Origin: Rhizobium sp. Q54
GTDB lineage: Bacteria; Pseudomonadota; Alphaproteobacteria; SMXS01
Assembly (NCBI GenBank): GCA_945872035.1
Contig: CAMBYA010000126.1
Location: 1-6,958 of the forward strand
Direction: 5' to 3'
DNA: 6,958 nt
In this document: positions 1-6,674 of the stretch, one piece after another
Layout of the letters: each line of letters starts with the position of its first letter
Position numbering within the stretch: the first letter of the stretch is position 1
Notes under the pieces: model-generated
The model's database searches: none
What the model was told of the DNA's origin: nothing
What the model saw: only the letters and a program-made list of their open reading frames with translations
Program-made: the position numbers and the translations under genes

Positions 1-1265
1 AGCCGGCGCTCGCCCTCCAGCGACATGCGCGACGGATCGTCGACCATCTGCTCGACCACCTTGGGCGAGACATAGCGCGAAAACGCGCCCTGGATGAATT
101 CGCGCTGGCGGCGGGCATCCCGGCCGCCGAGAGAATCCAGCACGGTGAAGGCGCCGATGAACGACAGGGTCGGCGCGATCAGGCCGATGATGACGCCCTG
201 GTAGTGGAACAGCGCGATGCCGCCCGCCCAAAGCAGAACGATCAGCCCCGCGCCGCCCAGGATGCGCGGCAGCAGCGCGGCATTGGCCACGCCCAGTCCC
301 GCGCCCGCCAGCGCGAACAGCAGGGCGATGGTGAAATTCGTTCCCCAGCCAGCCAGCGGCGACGGTTTCCGGTGCAGCAACTGCGACAGGATGTGCGCCT
401 GGATCACCACCCCGGGCAACTGTCCCGCGTCGCCTGCCTGGGTCACCGAAAACGGCGTGCGGTGGCGGTCGACCAGGGTGACGTCGGACCCGATGAGCAC
501 GATCTTGTCGCGGAACCAGGCCGCCGGCATGAATCCGGCGACCGTGGCGGAAACCTGGCGGAACGGCTTGGGGTTGAGGTCTGTCGGGGTGGGCGGCGGA
601 CGGCCGCGCCAGATGATCGGCGCCTGGACGGCGGGCGTCTGCACGCCGGCGGCCGCGGCCAGGGCGCGCGCGAATCCGGGAACGTATCGCCCGTCGGGCA
701 TGGGTTGCCCGGGAAACAGGTAGCGCGCGGTGTCGAACTGGTCGGTGGGCAGATCCGCCAGCGCGCGCTGGTGGGGCGGGATCATCAGGTCCTCGAAGGC
801 CTTCTGCTCGGGCGTCACGACGGTATCGGATACGATGTAGCTGACGAGCACCGGCACCTGGATGCGCCGCAGCGTCTCGCGCAAGGCCTCGTCCTTGTCC
901 TGCTCCGTCGGCTGGTCGAGGAGAAGATCGAGACCGATGGCCTTGGGCCGGTGCGCGGCCATGCGCAGCAGCAGGTCGCTGACGAACATGCGGTCAACCG
1001 GCGAGCGGTAGGCGAAGCCGCGCAGCGTGTCCTCGTCGATGGCGACGATCACGATGTCGGGATCCTGCTCCTCGTAGGGCGCGAACACCGACGCGATCTT
1101 CCAGTCCTGGACGAACTGGTTGACGCGGTGGACGACCGACAGCCTATCGGTCACCAGTGTGGCCAGAACGGCCGCGAGCACCGCCAGGCCGATGAACCGG
1201 GCTGCGGCTGCGGCCTGTTTGCTGCGTCCCTGGAGGAGGACGCGGCCGCTGAAACCGGTGCTCAT
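1..1265 (-). CDS. CHASE2-domain membrane sensor, probable adenylate/guanylate cyclase, N-terminal 421 residues
   Basis: I translated the frame from the ATG at 1265; it stays open to base 1, so the gene is cut by the left edge. Layout: one N-terminal membrane helix (about 22-40, FIGLAVLAAVLATLV); an extracytoplasmic CHASE2 domain (about 45-300) with the family features DIVIVAIDEDTLRGF, PKAIGLDLLLDQPTEQDKDEAL, WFRDKIVLIGSDVTLVDRHR and PGVVIQAHILSQLL; then three closely spaced membrane helices (about 311-330, 334-352 and 357-378). The visible part ends with FSRYVSPKVVEQM and DPSRMSLEGERR. This linker is typical of CHASE2 proteins just before a class III nucleotide cyclase catalytic domain. The cyclase itself is outside the window, so its metal-binding aspartates cannot be checked; CHASE2 can also precede kinases. 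The expected role is sensing an envelope or external signal and changing cAMP or cGMP level. The ligand is unknown. Start chosen by the four-base overlap with the upstream gene and by the clean first helix. Confidence 0.9.
   Translation of the reverse strand, partial: MSTGFSGRVLLQGRSKQAAAAARFIGLAVLAAVLATLVTDRLSVVHRVNQFVQDWKIASVFAPYEEQDPDIVIVAIDEDTLRGFAYRSPVDRMFVSDLLLRMAAHRPKAIGLDLLLDQPTEQDKDEALRETLRRIQVPVLVSYIVSDTVVTPEQKAFEDLMIPPHQRALADLPTDQFDTARYLFPGQPMPDGRYVPGFARALAAAAGVQTPAVQAPIIWRGRPPPTPTDLNPKPFRQVSATVAGFMPAAWFRDKIVLIGSDVTLVDRHRTPFSVTQAGDAGQLPGVVIQAHILSQLLHRKPSPLAGWGTNFTIALLFALAGAGLGVANAALLPRILGGAGLIVLLWAGGIALFHYQGVIIGLIAPTLSFIGAFTVLDSLGGRDARRQREFIQGAFSRYVSPKVVEQMVDDPSRMSLEGERR
1262..1265 (-). 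promoter_or_regulatory. ATGA overlap joining the small exported protein and the CHASE2 gene
   Basis: The TGA at 1264-1262 overlaps the ATG at 1265-1263 by four bases. The sequence immediately upstream (GCATTCGTCGGA) holds no usable Shine-Dalgarno at normal spacing. Translation of the CHASE2 protein therefore probably depends on re-initiation after the small protein. Confidence 0.6.
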
Positions 1266-1957
1266 TCCGACGAATGCAGCAGAGCCGCGGCCTGAGCCTC
1301 GCAGCCCTTCTCCGCCATCCACGCGGTGCGCATGGAGTCATTGGTCAGCGCTGCCGGCACCGATACCATGGCGATGGGCGATTCCACGCCGCCGACGGTC
1401 ACGATATAGGTTTCGCCGCCGCGCATCGGCACGTCCGTCGTGATGGACATCCGGTCCTGTCCAGCAGGCCACCTGGCCTGTGCCTTCCAGCTGCGATCGG
1501 TGGGTGCCACGGTCAAGTTGGACGCCTGGTCAGCGGCGGGACGCCAGAACACCGGCGGGCGATTTTCCAGCATGCAGCCATTGCCGCCACGGGTGGCGTC
1601 GACGAGCCAGGGATCGGGCAGTTTCGCCAGCACGGCGGCGCGCGTCGTGCCGAACTCGCCGCTGCGCGCTTCGCGCTGCGTCACCAGCGCACGCATCGTG
1701 TCGGAGAGGTTGACGCCGCCGCCGTCCACCGCGACCGGCGGCTTGTTGTAGGGGCCGGAAATCTTGAGCGTCGAGCCGGTTTCGCTGATCAGCGTCACAT
1801 GCTGGCCCTGCTTGAGCTGCAGCACGGCGGCGGCCTGCAGCACGGTGCCCGGCTTGAGGCCGATGCCGCGCGCCTCGACCACCACGAGGGTGGCCGCCGA
1901 CGCTTGTCCGGCCACGAGCGCGCCGGCCAGCAGCGCGAAGACAATCCGCCATTTCAT
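1262..1957 (-). CDS. Exported 231-residue protein of unknown function, FecR-like N-terminal half
   Basis: I do not recognise a named family. The start at 1957 gives a textbook Sec signal peptide (KWR n-region, core IVFALLAGALVAG, likely cut after A21, QASA|ATL), so the mature protein of about 210 residues should be periplasmic or secreted. Residues about 24-70 read as short beta strands with the pattern LKPG...LQLKQGQHVTLISETGSTLKISGPY. This resembles the FecR-type arrangement of hydrophobic strands around a 'G.xxLxxGPY' turn, but the match is by eye. A middle segment has PDPWLVDATRGGNGC (C128) followed by PPVFWRP. The C-terminal part has another strand-rich stretch (GGETYIVTVGGVESPIAMVSV) and a short helix with C219. 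The two cysteines could form a disulfide. Its position between the CHAT protein and the CHASE2 receptor, overlapping both by four bases, suggests a role tied to them: ligand, inhibitor, substrate or sensor accessory. None of these roles can be chosen from sequence. Confidence 0.8.
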   Translation of the reverse strand: MKWRIVFALLAGALVAGQASAATLVVVEARGIGLKPGTVLQAAAVLQLKQGQHVTLISETGSTLKISGPYNKPPVAVDGGGVNLSDTMRALVTQREARSGEFGTTRAAVLAKLPDPWLVDATRGGNGCMLENRPPVFWRPAADQASNLTVAPTDRSWKAQARWPAGQDRMSITTDVPMRGGETYIVTVGGVESPIAMVSVPAALTNDSMRTAWMAEKGCEAQAAALLHSSE

Positions 1958-1971
1958 GATGCGCCCCCACC
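1954..1971 (-). promoter_or_regulatory. ATGA overlap and G-rich weak ribosome site before the small exported protein
   Basis: The CHAT stop TGA (1956-1954) overlaps the ATG at 1957 by four bases. A G-rich run, GGTGGGGG (1971-1964), ends six bases before the ATG and could pair weakly with 16S rRNA, but it is not a canonical site. Coupled translation is likely. The overlap is what fixes the start of the next gene at 1957 rather than at an upstream in-frame ATG at 2011. Confidence 0.55.
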
Positions 1972-4947
1972 ACGCTTGGCCCCGTCGCCGATCAGCGTGA
2001 ACGCCGCCCAATAGAACGGATGCGATGACTCGGTCTGCGCGATCAGCGCCAGTTGCGACTGGCGCAGCGCCTCGGCCACGTCACCCGTCGGATCGCGCGC
2101 CAGGCCCTCGAAAACACCGGTCATGAGACGCGTGGTCTCTTTCGACGGGACTTCCCAATGGCTCGCCAACACCTCGTGCGCGCCGGCGTTGAAGAACGCA
2201 TCGGCGAGGCCCTGAAGGGCGGCGCCGCCGAAATGCGAGCCGCCCGCCGCCGCCGTGTTGCAGGCGGACAGCACGACCAGATCGGCGTTGAGCTTGAATC
2301 CCGCGATTTCGCTGGCGGTCAGCAGTCCGTCGCTTTCCGCCGCGCTGGCCGCGGTCGCCGGCGGTGACAGCACCAGGGCGGGCTCGGACTCGCAGTGCAG
2401 CTCGCCCGGCAGCAGGCCGTGGGTCGCGAAGTAGAGGACGCCATAGCTGTCGAGCGGACGGCTACGCAGCGCGGCTTCCGTCGCCTGGGCGCCGAGCAGC
2501 ACGTCATCGGTTCCCGCGCCCAGGCTTTTCGCCACGGTGCGGACCTCGCCGGCGGTGTCCGGCAGCAGCGGCAGCCCGCGCAGCAGCGTAGGATCGACCG
2601 GTCCGCCGCGCTGGCACACCTGGGCGAGGTTGCTCAGCGCCTTGCCCGAGGCGGGGCCCGTTCCGCCGAAGGCAGGATCGCCGATGCCCAGATAGGGCCT
2701 CGGCGGCGCGGCGCGATCGGCCGAGCGCAGTGCGACGAAGGCGCGGGGCGAGGGAATCTGGCTGACGGCGGTGCGGCGGATGAGCCATGCGGCGGCGACG
2801 TAGTCGTTGCCGTCGCCGGGATCGGCGGTGACCAGCAGCGACAGCGGCAGGCTCGCCAGGTCACCGGTGGACGCGACCACCAGATGGTTCGCGCCTGCCA
2901 GCTCGGCCATGATGGGCTCCAGCAGCCGCTGGTACAGGGCGTAGGAGGACTTGAGGCTGAAGGCGGCCGGTTTGCCGAGGCGCAGCGTGAACACCTCACG
3001 CAGGTCGCCGATATCCGCCGCCAGGCTGGACGCCGTCGCCCGCACGGGACGCACGGTCAGGCCGTCCCGCGTGACCAGCAGCACATAGCTCTGGCGCACG
3101 CCGATCACGAAGCTGGCGAATGCTTCCTTCGGGCGCAGCCGTCCCTGCAGGTCATCCAGTCCGACGGTGCCAGGTTCGGCCAGCCTGGTGTAGTCGGGGA
3201 ACCGTTCGCGCACAGTCGCGAACAACTCCGCCGTACGCTTGGTTGCGACCTCCAGCTCGGCCGCGAGCGCCTTCTCTCGGGCCGCGTCGCGGTCGCTGTC
3301 AGGCTTGGCGTTCTGGGTGGCGATCTCGATACGCAGATTGTCGACCTTGCGCTGCGAGTCCTGAGCCTGGCGCACCTGGTCGGACAGCGCCGGGTCCGAG
3401 GCCGCCTCGCGTGCCGCGACATGGGCGATCGTCTGGTCGGCCACGCCCGCGCTGACCAGCTGGCTGGCGGTGAACATCTCGGTGTCGAGCTGGCGGCGTT
3501 CGCCTGTCGTGTCGCCCAGCGCGGCGGCGGCGGTCAGGAAGGGCAAGACCTGGTCGGCGACGATCTGCGACCGCGCCACCGGATCGCCCGCCAGGATCCT
3601 GAACGCGTCCCGGTAGGCCGCGACCGACGCGGTATAGAGCTGCTGGTCGGCATAGAACTGGCCGAGCCTGAGCCCGGCGAGCGCGGTCGGCGCCCGGTCA
3701 CCGAAAATTTTCCGGTTCATGGTGACCGCTTCGGTGAAGCTCCGTTCGGCGACCACGACGCGGCCCTGTCGGGCGTTGATCTCTCCCATCAGCGATACGA
3801 TGTCCGGACGCCACCACAGCGGCAGGGCCGGCTGCTGGCTGACGATGAAGAGGGCTTCCTCGGCCGCGGCCTGGGCGGCCGGGATGTCGTCAAGCCGGAC
3901 CGCCATTTCCGCTTCGATGCGCAGGCCGTGGGCAAGCTCGCCCTGCAGCGCGGCGGGGATCGGCGGCGGGGCGCTGCCGGTCACGTCGGTGGCGGTGGCC
4001 TTGACAGCGTCGACCTCGGCCCGTCGCGCGGCCGTCGCGGCGCGCGCATATTTCAGGGCGTCCACATAGTTGCGCTGGTTCGCGGCGTTCAGCGCCCGAT
4101 AGGCGTTGAAGCGCGCCCGTGCGGCGTCACTCGAGGTGCCTTCCATGATCGGTGTGGCGCGCCGGAACAACGCCGCCGCTTCGTCAAAACGGCCCTGGTT
4201 GCTCACCTGCAGCGCCAGTTCGATCAGCGCCTGCCCCACCGCGACGGAGTCGGGCCCGAACACCTTTGTCTGCACGTCGAGCGCCGTGCGGTAGGCCGCC
4301 TCGGAGGCGGCGAAGTCGCCGCCGCTGCTGTACAGCCGCCCCAGTTCGGCGGACTGCCGGTAGAGCGACAGGTCGGCGGCGCGAAGCTCCAGAACAGCAG
4401 TGGGATATCGTTCCCGCAGGATGGCGAGACCGGCCCCGGCCTGACCGGAGGGGACGCCGGATTGCGCGGCGATGGCGGCGGCCAGGGCGGGCAACATGCC
4501 GGGCAAGCCTTCGGCCTCGAACAGCGTGCCGCCGGCGGCCGAGAGCAATACGACGCGTGGCCAGCTGTCGCCGCGCGTCTCGCACAGCAGCATGACTTCG
4601 TCGGAGGACAGCGATTGCCCGGCGTCGCAGGCGATACGATCGACCGCGCCCAGCGCGCTGTCGGGATTCGTTCGCGCGGTGCCGATGATCGCCGTCCGGC
4701 GCGCGGCGGCGTCATCGGGAAGCGCGGCCCTCAGGCTGGTGACGCGCAGCATGCCGGCAGGCGTCTGCTCGGCGCCGCAGAGAATTTCCTGGCTCTGTCC
4801 CGGCGCGGCGGTGCCGGCGGCACGGCAGGACTCGCCGCCGAGGCTGCTCGCCGGCTCGCTCGCGGCCCAGGAGGACGACGCGGTCGCCGGCAGGAGGACC
4901 GCGAGGATGACGGCAAGGGACTTCATGTGTCGCACCGCGCCCCGCAT
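1954..4947 (-). CDS. Exported TPR-CHAT protein (caspase-like peptidase domain)
   Basis: This is a 997-residue protein. It has a signal peptide (hydrophobic core LAVILAVLLPATA, likely cut near WAA at 27-29), so it probably acts in the periplasm or outside. Residues about 36-165 form an N-terminal region with four cysteines (C41, C57, C107, C122). TPR-like helical repeats follow from about 194 to 455, for example ELGRLYSSGGDFAASEAAYR and GEINARQGRVVVAERSFTEA. A charged, coiled-coil-like stretch lies at about 520-585. The CHAT domain covers about 600-990, with the His motif YFATHG (H843), the Cys motif VVLSACNTAA (C896), and the family's closing features LQGLADAFFNAGAHEVLASHW and HPFYWAAFTLIGDG. 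CHAT domains are clan CD (caspase/separase-like) cysteine peptidases, and here both catalytic residues are present, so activity is plausible. The substrate is unknown; the adhesin, the transporter or the small neighbour are candidates by context only. The gene is joined to both neighbours by stop/start overlaps. Confidence 0.93.
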   Translation of the reverse strand: MRGAVRHMKSLAVILAVLLPATASSSWAASEPASSLGGESCRAAGTAAPGQSQEILCGAEQTPAGMLRVTSLRAALPDDAAARRTAIIGTARTNPDSALGAVDRIACDAGQSLSSDEVMLLCETRGDSWPRVVLLSAAGGTLFEAEGLPGMLPALAAAIAAQSGVPSGQAGAGLAILRERYPTAVLELRAADLSLYRQSAELGRLYSSGGDFAASEAAYRTALDVQTKVFGPDSVAVGQALIELALQVSNQGRFDEAAALFRRATPIMEGTSSDAARARFNAYRALNAANQRNYVDALKYARAATAARRAEVDAVKATATDVTGSAPPPIPAALQGELAHGLRIEAEMAVRLDDIPAAQAAAEEALFIVSQQPALPLWWRPDIVSLMGEINARQGRVVVAERSFTEAVTMNRKIFGDRAPTALAGLRLGQFYADQQLYTASVAAYRDAFRILAGDPVARSQIVADQVLPFLTAAAALGDTTGERRQLDTEMFTASQLVSAGVADQTIAHVAAREAASDPALSDQVRQAQDSQRKVDNLRIEIATQNAKPDSDRDAAREKALAAELEVATKRTAELFATVRERFPDYTRLAEPGTVGLDDLQGRLRPKEAFASFVIGVRQSYVLLVTRDGLTVRPVRATASSLAADIGDLREVFTLRLGKPAAFSLKSSYALYQRLLEPIMAELAGANHLVVASTGDLASLPLSLLVTADPGDGNDYVAAAWLIRRTAVSQIPSPRAFVALRSADRAAPPRPYLGIGDPAFGGTGPASGKALSNLAQVCQRGGPVDPTLLRGLPLLPDTAGEVRTVAKSLGAGTDDVLLGAQATEAALRSRPLDSYGVLYFATHGLLPGELHCESEPALVLSPPATAASAAESDGLLTASEIAGFKLNADLVVLSACNTAAAGGSHFGGAALQGLADAFFNAGAHEVLASHWEVPSKETTRLMTGVFEGLARDPTGDVAEALRQSQLALIAQTESSHPFYWAAFTLIGDGAKRGGGAS

Positions 4948-4959
4948 CAGAACCTCACC
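4945..4959 (-). promoter_or_regulatory. Shine-Dalgarno and TGATG overlap at the start of the CHAT gene
   Basis: Read on the minus strand, GGTGAGG (4959-4953) lies five bases before the ATG at 4947, and the transporter stop TGA (4949-4947) shares its A with that ATG (TGATG). This is the only junction in the window with a clear ribosome-binding site. It decides the start: Met1 at 4947 is supported, while the in-frame ATG at 4926 (Met8) has no such site. The same bases encode the last residues, Val-Arg-Phe, of the transporter. Confidence 0.7.
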
Positions 4960-6674
4960 CCGGCGCTGACGAACAGCGTCGTCGCCCGTTTACCGCCATC
5001 GCTTCCGGCGACGGCGTTCAGCGTCTGCCCGACTTCCAGGCTGCCGGTCAAATTGTGCGGAAAGGCCGCGCGCAGGCCGCCGCCGACAGAAACGATGTAC
5101 TGGTTGATCAGGTCCGGATCGGCGGCGGCGCCTTTCTGGATGTACCAGGTCCGCGCGCCCTCGACATAGAGATAGGGCTGCAGGTTCAGGATCACCGAGC
5201 CCAGCGGGCCGCTATCGTAGCGCATCTCGGCCGATCCACCGATGCCGTGGTCGCCGGTGATCCCGCCGGGATCGTAGCCGCGTCCGATCTGGAGGCCGCC
5301 GAAGGCGATCTGTTCGCCGGTGATCAGCGGCGCGAACGCGTACTGGCCCTGGGCGGTGAGGATGCCCGAGAAGCCGCCGCCGAACAGGGCGCTATACCGC
5401 ATGAAGCCGGTGATCTTGGTAAAGTCGGTGACGCCGCCCTTGCGCGACAGCTCCGGCGAGCGGCTCTCGGTGGCGCCGAAGATCGGCAGGCCCTGGGCGA
5501 TGTCGATGCTGGCCGCCCACGAGCCGCCCAGCAGGCCGTTGCGCAGATAGGTGACGCTGACATCGGCCACGCGCCATTCGTCATGGCTCAGCCCGACGCC
5601 GAGGATGTCGACATCGGCATTCTGGGCGGTGAAGCCGCCGTCGATCTGCAGGGTTGTCCGCCGCGACCGGATGATCGGATAGGTGAGGCGGAATCCCGCT
5701 GCCCAGCTGTCGGTCAGAACCTCGAACGCCTTCAGGGTCGAGCCGGGCTGGCCGTGCGTGACGGTGCCGAAGACGTTCGCGGTCAGGCCGTCGTCGCCGA
5801 TGGCGCGGCGATAGCGGAGCTGGCCGGCGATTTGCTTGCTGGCGTCCGGCGACATGGTCACCGAGCCGGAAAGCTGGTCGGTGCCGAGCAGCGAATTGAC
5901 CTGGACGTCGCCGGCCAGCGTCCAGTTGCCCGAAAAGCGCGAGCCCCGGTTGTCCACGCCCAGTCCGCCGCTGAAGCGGGGCTGGGCGATGTCCACGACA
6001 ACGTCCGAGGCGCCGGGAACATCCTGCGCGGGCGCCAGAACGCCGGTGGCGACGACCCCGGGCAGGTCGTTCGACAGCAGCAGGCCGGGCTCCATGGTCG
6101 ACAGCGGCAGCGGCGCCACGCCGACGGTGTCCTCGAGATGGGCTTTCACCTGCTCCTGCGTCGCCGGGAAGCCACCGCGCACGCTGATGCTGGCGATCCT
6201 GCCTTCGACGATGTTGATCGTAAACGACCCGTCGCTCACCTGCTGCGGCGGCACATAGGCCCTAACGAGGATATAGCCGGCGTCGCGGTAGAGCTTCTCG
6301 ATCCGGTCGGCGACGCCCAGGATGTCGGGCAGCGTGACCTCCTTGCCCACGAGATCCTGGTACAGGGCGCGGAAGACGCTCTCCGGGAACACCGTTCCAC
6401 CGCTGATCCGAAGTTCCCGCAGGGTGAACTGCACCTGGTCCACGGCGCGCGGCACCGGCGACCGGTGCGGCGTCTCGATCCGGAAATCGAACTCCGGCTG
6501 GCTCGGAACTTGGGGTGCGGGGCGGTCGCGGCCTGGCTGGACCGAGCCCGGCAGTGTCTGGGCGGCGGCCATCTGGCTGCCGGCCGCCAGCGTCAGCGCG
6601 GCGATGACCGGCAGGGGGCACCAGGCCGCTCGTTCCATCAGGCGTCGCCAGTTCAACCGAGTGTCCCCCGTCAC
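4947..6674 (-). CDS. ShlB/FhaC/HecB-family two-partner secretion transporter (TpsB)
   Basis: This 575-residue protein is an Omp85-superfamily outer-membrane pore that would move the TpsA partner from the periplasm to the cell surface. It starts with a signal peptide that has a long basic n-region, with a likely cut after A38 (SQMAAA|QT). A short Pro-rich linker follows (about 39-80). The first POTRA domain spans about 81-159, with typical features such as LRISGGTVFPESVF and LYRDAGYILVRAYVPPQ. The second POTRA is at about 160-230. The rest is an amphipathic beta-barrel containing the conserved loop-6 motif IGRGY (463-467, R465), and it ends in the C-terminal aromatic signal GVRF used by the BAM machinery. 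The length is normal for the family. The GTG at 6674 is chosen because it overlaps the upstream stop. An ATG at 6638 (Met13) gives a shorter, more standard signal peptide and cannot be ruled out. Family assignment is very secure; the cargo is inferred from the neighbour. Confidence 0.95.
   Translation of the reverse strand: MTGDTRLNWRRLMERAAWCPLPVIAALTLAAGSQMAAAQTLPGSVQPGRDRPAPQVPSQPEFDFRIETPHRSPVPRAVDQVQFTLRELRISGGTVFPESVFRALYQDLVGKEVTLPDILGVADRIEKLYRDAGYILVRAYVPPQQVSDGSFTINIVEGRIASISVRGGFPATQEQVKAHLEDTVGVAPLPLSTMEPGLLLSNDLPGVVATGVLAPAQDVPGASDVVVDIAQPRFSGGLGVDNRGSRFSGNWTLAGDVQVNSLLGTDQLSGSVTMSPDASKQIAGQLRYRRAIGDDGLTANVFGTVTHGQPGSTLKAFEVLTDSWAAGFRLTYPIIRSRRTTLQIDGGFTAQNADVDILGVGLSHDEWRVADVSVTYLRNGLLGGSWAASIDIAQGLPIFGATESRSPELSRKGGVTDFTKITGFMRYSALFGGGFSGILTAQGQYAFAPLITGEQIAFGGLQIGRGYDPGGITGDHGIGGSAEMRYDSGPLGSVILNLQPYLYVEGARTWYIQKGAAADPDLINQYIVSVGGGLRAAFPHNLTGSLEVGQTLNAVAGSDGGKRATTLFVSAGVRF
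6671..6674 (-). promoter_or_regulatory. GTGA start/stop overlap joining the TpsA-like and TpsB genes
   Basis: The TGA of the upstream gene (6673-6671) overlaps the GTG start of the transporter gene (6674-6672) by four bases in all (GTGA). No Shine-Dalgarno-like run is visible just upstream of the GTG. Translation of the transporter is therefore likely to depend on ribosomes finishing the upstream gene. The coupling is inferred from the overlap. Confidence 0.6.

Noticed and set aside
204..1295. A 363-codon plus-strand open frame over the CHASE2 region
   Set aside because: The minus strand is open from 1265 to the window edge and reads as a clear CHASE2 protein with four membrane helices. The plus-strand frame has an implausible Arg/Gln/Asp/Gly-rich composition.
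1958..2011. An 18-codon N-terminal extension of the small exported protein, starting at 2011
   Set aside because: The extension is Arg/Trp-rich, would bury the signal peptide and lies wholly inside the CHAT domain. The ATG at 1957 gives a standard signal peptide and a four-base stop/start overlap.
1954..4947. The TPR-CHAT protein as part of a CRISPR type III-E (Craspase) or gasdermin defence system
   Set aside because: There is no CRISPR repeat array, Cas gene or gasdermin-like gene in the window. The protein has a signal peptide and sits with a TPS transporter, which fits a different, envelope-located role.
2395..5169. A 924-codon open frame on the plus strand across the CHAT gene
   Set aside because: It lies antisense to a gene with clear domains and signal peptide, and its translation is Arg/Gly/Gln/His-rich with no recognisable motif. 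Long antisense open frames are expected in GC-rich coding DNA where stops are rare.
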